A stretch of DNA of 35,845 nucleotides from an uncultured Bacilli bacterium (GTDB lineage: Bacteria > Bacillota_I > Bacilli_A > RF39 > UBA660), in contig CALVQT010000010.1 of NCBI GenBank assembly GCA_944358375.1, forward strand, positions 1-35,845, in the 5' to 3' direction. The notes beneath the pieces were generated by a model, which was not told the DNA's origin, ran no database searches, and saw only the letters and a program-made list of their open reading frames with translations. Position numbers and translations under genes: made by a program. Positions 32,815-35,845 of the stretch are shown one piece after another; position 1 is the stretch's first letter, and each line of letters starts with the position of its first letter.

Positions 32815-34281
32815 ATGAATATTGAAAAATTAAGTATAATATTTAATTATATTGGTATTGCTTTTGTTATAGTATTATTGTCAGGTGTAACTTATGCTTA
32901 TTTGAACGATGAAGATAAAATAGACAATAATAAATTAAACGAAAGTATTATAGTAGAATATGCTAATACTAGTAATGTTTCAATGGTTAATTTTAAGCCT
33001 GGTGAAAAAGTTATTAAAGAATTTAATGTATTAAATAATGGAAATAAAAAAGAATATTATAATATTAATTTAGAAGATGTTGTTAATAATTTTGCTGATG
33101 GAAGGGATTTGGTTTATTCGTTGGAATCTGATAATGGGGCATATGTTTATTTAAGTGATGCACCTAATAGTGATGTCTCAATTGCTTCTAATGTTGTAAT
33201 AAATCCAAATGAAATACATAAGTATATATTAACTCTTAGCTTTAATAAGACTAACAAGAATCAAGATAATAATTTAAATAAAACTTTTTCTTCTATTATT
33301 AGCATTAGTAGTAGTGATAATGCGATTAAATATGATAAAGGTAGTATCGGGTATGAAATTGTTAATAATGTTACTTCATCTTTTAAAAATGGAACAGCTA
33401 ATTTTTATGAAGATGGAATATATTATACTAATAATAGTATGAATGGTAGTACAATTTATTTTTATAGGGGAAGTAATAATTTAAATAATAATGCTGTTTT
33501 TGGCAATAATTGTTATAAAATTATTAGAACTACTGAAGATGGAGGTATTAGAATTATATATAATGGGCCATATACTGATGGTAAGTGTAGTAATTCTAAT
33601 AATATATTAGAAAATGTTGCATTTAATAATAAAGCTAATTATAATGCATATGTTGGATATATGTATGGTAATGCTAGCAGTAATAGTTATGATAGCGAAC
33701 ATAGAAATTTAAATTCTTCTAATATTAAAATATTTCTTGATAGTTGGTATTCTACTAATATAAGTAGATTTAATGAATTTATTGATACCACATCTATTTA
33801 TTGTAATAATAGAAATTTAAAAGAATTATTTTTAAATGGTGTTTATTATGGTGAGTTAGGATATGGTAATTATAATACTGCTTATGAGCTTATGAGTGAT
33901 TATTATGATGACGTGGTCAGTTATGATTGTTCTAATTTTAATGATAGATTTTCTGTTAATAATGAATTTGGTAATGATGTATTAACTAATAGTGTTGGTT
34001 TGATCAGTGTTGAAGAGTTATATTATGCAGGCTTTAATTCATCATTAAATAATAGTGATAATTATTTATATTCTAATGATCCATATTGGACAATGACTAG
34101 TGCATATTTTAATGGTTCTAATGCATATAATTTTATTGTTAATAAGGGTGTTTTATCTACTAGTGAGGTTAATAAAAAATATGGTGTAAGACCTGTTATT
34201 ACATTAAAAGCAAATACTATTATATTATCAGGTAATGGTAGTTTAGATAATCCTTATGTTTTGTTTAGGAGGATGTTATGA
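32815..34281 (+). CDS. Large surface protein: TasA-like head with C-type-lectin-like tail
   Basis: A 488-residue protein. One hydrophobic helix (about 10-31, ending GVTYAYLN) resembles the start of TasA/camelysin-type surface proteins. A beta-rich domain (about 40-170) with NFKPGEKVIKEFNVLNNG resembles that group. The C-terminal about 290 residues are homologous to the protein at 6157-7383: YFYRGSNNLNNNAVF, CYKIIRTTEDGGIRIIYNG, YNAYVGYMYG, YDCSNFNDRFSV, SVGLISVEELYYAG, YWTMTS and GVRPVITLK, ending DNPYVLF. A GTAGGTAG site precedes ATG 32815. It overlaps cvpA by ATGA. Probably an adhesin or matrix protein. Confidence 0.65.
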   Translation: MNIEKLSIIFNYIGIAFVIVLLSGVTYAYLNDEDKIDNNKLNESIIVEYANTSNVSMVNFKPGEKVIKEFNVLNNGNKKEYYNINLEDVVNNFADGRDLVYSLESDNGAYVYLSDAPNSDVSIASNVVINPNEIHKYILTLSFNKTNKNQDNNLNKTFSSIISISSSDNAIKYDKGSIGYEIVNNVTSSFKNGTANFYEDGIYYTNNSMNGSTIYFYRGSNNLNNNAVFGNNCYKIIRTTEDGGIRIIYNGPYTDGKCSNSNNILENVAFNNKANYNAYVGYMYGNASSNSYDSEHRNLNSSNIKIFLDSWYSTNISRFNEFIDTTSIYCNNRNLKELFLNGVYYGELGYGNYNTAYELMSDYYDDVVSYDCSNFNDRFSVNNEFGNDVLTNSVGLISVEELYYAGFNSSLNNSDNYLYSNDPYWTMTSAYFNGSNAYNFIVNKGVLSTSEVNKKYGVRPVITLKANTIILSGNGSLDNPYVLFRRML

Positions 34282-34949
34282 ATGTATTAGATCTTTTAAT
34301 AGTTATATTTTTATTCTTAGGCGCTTTTGCAGGGCTTAGAAGAGGTTTAATTAAACAAACGGTATTATTAGTTGGATTAGTATTAACTCTTATTATATCA
34401 TTTTGCTTAAGAGTTCCTATTTCTACATTTTTTTATAAAAATTTACCATTTTTAAATTTTAGTGGTATTTTTGAAGGAATGAGTATTCTTAATATACTCG
34501 TATATGAGTTAATAGCATTTTTAATAGTATTTTCTATTGTTTATATGATACTTAGTTTATTATTAAAAATATCTGGTATTATTGAAAAAATATTAAAGAT
34601 GACAATAATTTTGGGATTTTTTTCTAAAATTGGTGGTGCAATAGTTGGAATATTAGAAAGTTATGTTATAATATTTGTATTATTATTTGTATTTAAACAA
34701 CCATTTATTCATATATATGGAATAGAAGATAGTAAATTCGCAGATCCTATATTAAATAGTACTCCAATTATGTCTGATGCAATTAAAAATACTAGACTTG
34801 CTATTAATGAAATTTATAATATAGCTAAAGATTATGATAAAATAGATGCAAATGAATTTAATGATGAAGTAATAGAGTTGTTTTTAAAATATGATATAGT
34901 AACAGAAGAAAATATAAATTTATTAAAAGAGAAAGGAAAGATAAAATGA
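34278..34949 (+). CDS. CvpA-family membrane protein
   Basis: A 223-residue protein with four membrane helices in the first about 150 residues and the CvpA start pattern VLDLLIVIFLFLGAFAGLRRGLIKQ. E. coli CvpA is tied to colicin V export and envelope stress; the role in Firmicutes is unclear. The C-terminal about 65 residues are soluble and acidic. AGGAGG precedes ATG 34278, inside the end of the previous gene. It overlaps trxA by ATGA, indicating a coupled operon. Confidence 0.88.
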   Translation: MNVLDLLIVIFLFLGAFAGLRRGLIKQTVLLVGLVLTLIISFCLRVPISTFFYKNLPFLNFSGIFEGMSILNILVYELIAFLIVFSIVYMILSLLLKISGIIEKILKMTIILGFFSKIGGAIVGILESYVIIFVLLFVFKQPFIHIYGIEDSKFADPILNSTPIMSDAIKNTRLAINEIYNIAKDYDKIDANEFNDEVIELFLKYDIVTEENINLLKEKGKIK

Positions 34950-35239
34950 TTTATTTAGAAAAAGATACTTTAGATGAAGAAGTTAATAAAGGAAAATGTT
35001 TAGTTGATTTTTATGCTACTTGGTGTGGACCATGTAAAATGTTATCACCAATATTAGAAGAATTAGATAATGATATTAAAATTATCAAAGTAGATGTTGA
35101 TAAAATTCCGACTCTTGCTGAAAAATATAGAGTTATGAGCATACCAACTTTAGTATTTTTTAAAGATGGTGAAGTTAAAACTGAATTAGTTGGCTTTAGA
35201 GATAAAGATGAATTGAGTAATATAATTAAAAATTTATAA
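34946..35239 (+). CDS. trxA: Thioredoxin
   Basis: A 97-residue thioredoxin with the redox motif TWCGPC in DFYATWCGPCKMLSP and the conserved cis-Pro in VMSIPTLVFFKDGE. No signal peptide, so cytosolic. AAAGGAA precedes ATG 34946. It overlaps the cvpA stop by ATGA. It restores reduced cysteines in target enzymes. Confidence 0.96.
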   Translation: MIYLEKDTLDEEVNKGKCLVDFYATWCGPCKMLSPILEELDNDIKIIKVDVDKIPTLAEKYRVMSIPTLVFFKDGEVKTELVGFRDKDELSNIIKNL

Positions 35240-35254
35240 AAGTTTATATATTTC

Positions 35255-35283
35255 TTGACTATTTAGCCATTTAGTTGTATAAT
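35255..35283 (+). promoter_or_regulatory. Sigma-A promoter of the small repeat protein
   Basis: TTGACT (35255-35260), 17-bp spacer and perfect TATAAT (35278-35283). Confidence 0.8.
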
Positions 35284-35313
35284 ACACAAAAATTAACTGA
35301 GGAGGAAATACAT

Positions 35314-35715
35314 ATGTTTTATACTAATGGTTTTGATTATCCTGATGATGAAACACTTTCTATGATTAGAATGGAAGGTCTTAAAAAAGCGTTTGATCTT
35401 TGTAAAAATGAAAAAATAGATTTTAATTGTTTTTATGTTTATCTTTGCGAAGAATTAGTAATATCATCAATGGTTAGTGACTTAGTTTATTTTATTAAAC
35501 CTAATTCAATTGAATCAATGCTAAAAAGCTCAAGAATGATAACTCTTAAAAAAATATTTGATCTTATTAAAAAAGATAAAATAAATGTTTATCAATTTTA
35601 TGAGTATCTTTGCGAAGCAAATATGTTAGTAACTACTGGTTTTGATTCTACTAATTTAGATGAATATGTCAATAATAATGAAGAAATACAAAAGAAACTG
35701 CAGATTATACTATAA
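35314..35715 (+). CDS. Small protein with two copies of a helical repeat
   Basis: A 133-residue acidic protein of unknown function made of two related halves: LKKAFDLCKNEKIDFNCF...YLCEE (23-47) and LKKIFDLIKKDKINVYQF...YLCEA (78-102), 55 residues apart. Each half looks like two or three helices with a conserved YLCE end. No signal peptide or membrane helix. A strong GAGGAGG site precedes ATG 35314; the reading from 35275 starts inside the promoter and is rejected. It has its own strong promoter and terminator. Confidence 0.7.
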   Translation: MFYTNGFDYPDDETLSMIRMEGLKKAFDLCKNEKIDFNCFYVYLCEELVISSMVSDLVYFIKPNSIESMLKSSRMITLKKIFDLIKKDKINVYQFYEYLCEANMLVTTGFDSTNLDEYVNNNEEIQKKLQIIL

Positions 35716-35735
35716 AGAGAAATTCAAATATCAAT

Positions 35736-35765
35736 GAACTTAAATTATTATAAGTTCTTTTTTTA
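35736..35765 (+). terminator. Terminator after the small repeat protein
   Basis: A 7-bp stem (GAACTTA / TAAGTTC) with an 8-base loop and a T run. Confidence 0.82.
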
Positions 35766-35811
35766 TTTAATGTCAATATTTTGCGAAAATGTCCTAAAAA
35801 TTTTTAAACAT

Positions 35812-35838
35812 AAACGGGATTTATTGTCTCGTTTTTTT
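35812..35838 (+). terminator. Second terminator at the window end
   Basis: An 8-bp stem (AAACGGGA / TCTCGTTT, one G-U pair) with a 7-base loop and seven T's. No gene lies between it and the terminator at 35736. Confidence 0.75.
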
Positions 35839-35845
35839 ATGCATA

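Overview
This is a very AT-rich, gene-dense chromosomal segment with short intergenic gaps. Nearly all genes lie on the + strand. It uses the standard bacterial code: TGG encodes Trp, and TAA, TAG and TGA all end intact genes. Shine-Dalgarno sites and TTGAnn-17-TATAAT promoters are easy to see. Gene content and order are those of a Bacilli-type Firmicute: rbgA, lon, ylbL, radC, spoIVFA/spoIVFB, rplU-prp-rpmA, rpsU-yqeY, rpsB-tsf, rnhB, sepF, divIVA, a T-box in front of glycyl-tRNA synthetase, and Firmicutes-type dnaE. The compressed, AT-rich style and several lineage-specific surface proteins suggest an uncultured small-genome gut Bacilli lineage near the RF39/Mollicutes/Erysipelotrichales groups. 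That placement is inferred from style and gene content, not from a marker-gene tree.

Layout. 1-5 kb: rbgA, lon, then a spoVID-like LysM gene and a ysxE-like gene, which keeps the B. subtilis lonA...spoVID-ysxE order with the middle genes lost. 5-8.6 kb: a cytosolic-type NlpC/P60 endopeptidase and two pilin-like or surface genes, one of them a pseudopilin head joined to an InlB-type repeat. 8.6-10.5 kb: ylbJ (minus strand) divergent from ylbL. 10.5-14.4 kb: radC-spoIVFA-spoIVFB, the rplU-prp-rpmA operon behind a leader RNA, and rpsU-yqeY. 14.5-18.9 kb: a DUF6273-like protein, rpsB-tsf, a Cys-rich CotY/CotZ-like coat protein with a sigma-K-like promoter, and rnhB. 19-23.8 kb: a duplicated winged-helix/metallophosphoesterase protein, a 59-codon gene, T-box-glyS, sepF and divIVA. 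24.1-30.4 kb: dnaE, tag, a sugar-phosphate nucleotidyltransferase broken by one amber codon, a Fic/Doc-like protein lacking its catalytic His, and gpmI. 30.5-35.8 kb: lineage-specific hypothetical genes, a glucosaminidase-like protein, a large surface protein, cvpA, trxA and a small repeat protein ending in two terminators.

How the genes fit together. Six genes (spoVID-like, ysxE-like, ylbJ, spoIVFA, spoIVFB, cotZ-like) belong to the mother-cell stage of endospore formation, so the organism probably makes, or recently made, spores with a coat, despite its reduced look. Housekeeping operons for ribosome assembly and translation are interleaved with them. The surface proteins at 6.2 and 32.8 kb share a C-terminal domain displayed on different membrane-anchoring heads and may form a lineage-specific envelope system. 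I found no CRISPR array, tRNA, rRNA or intact mobile element.
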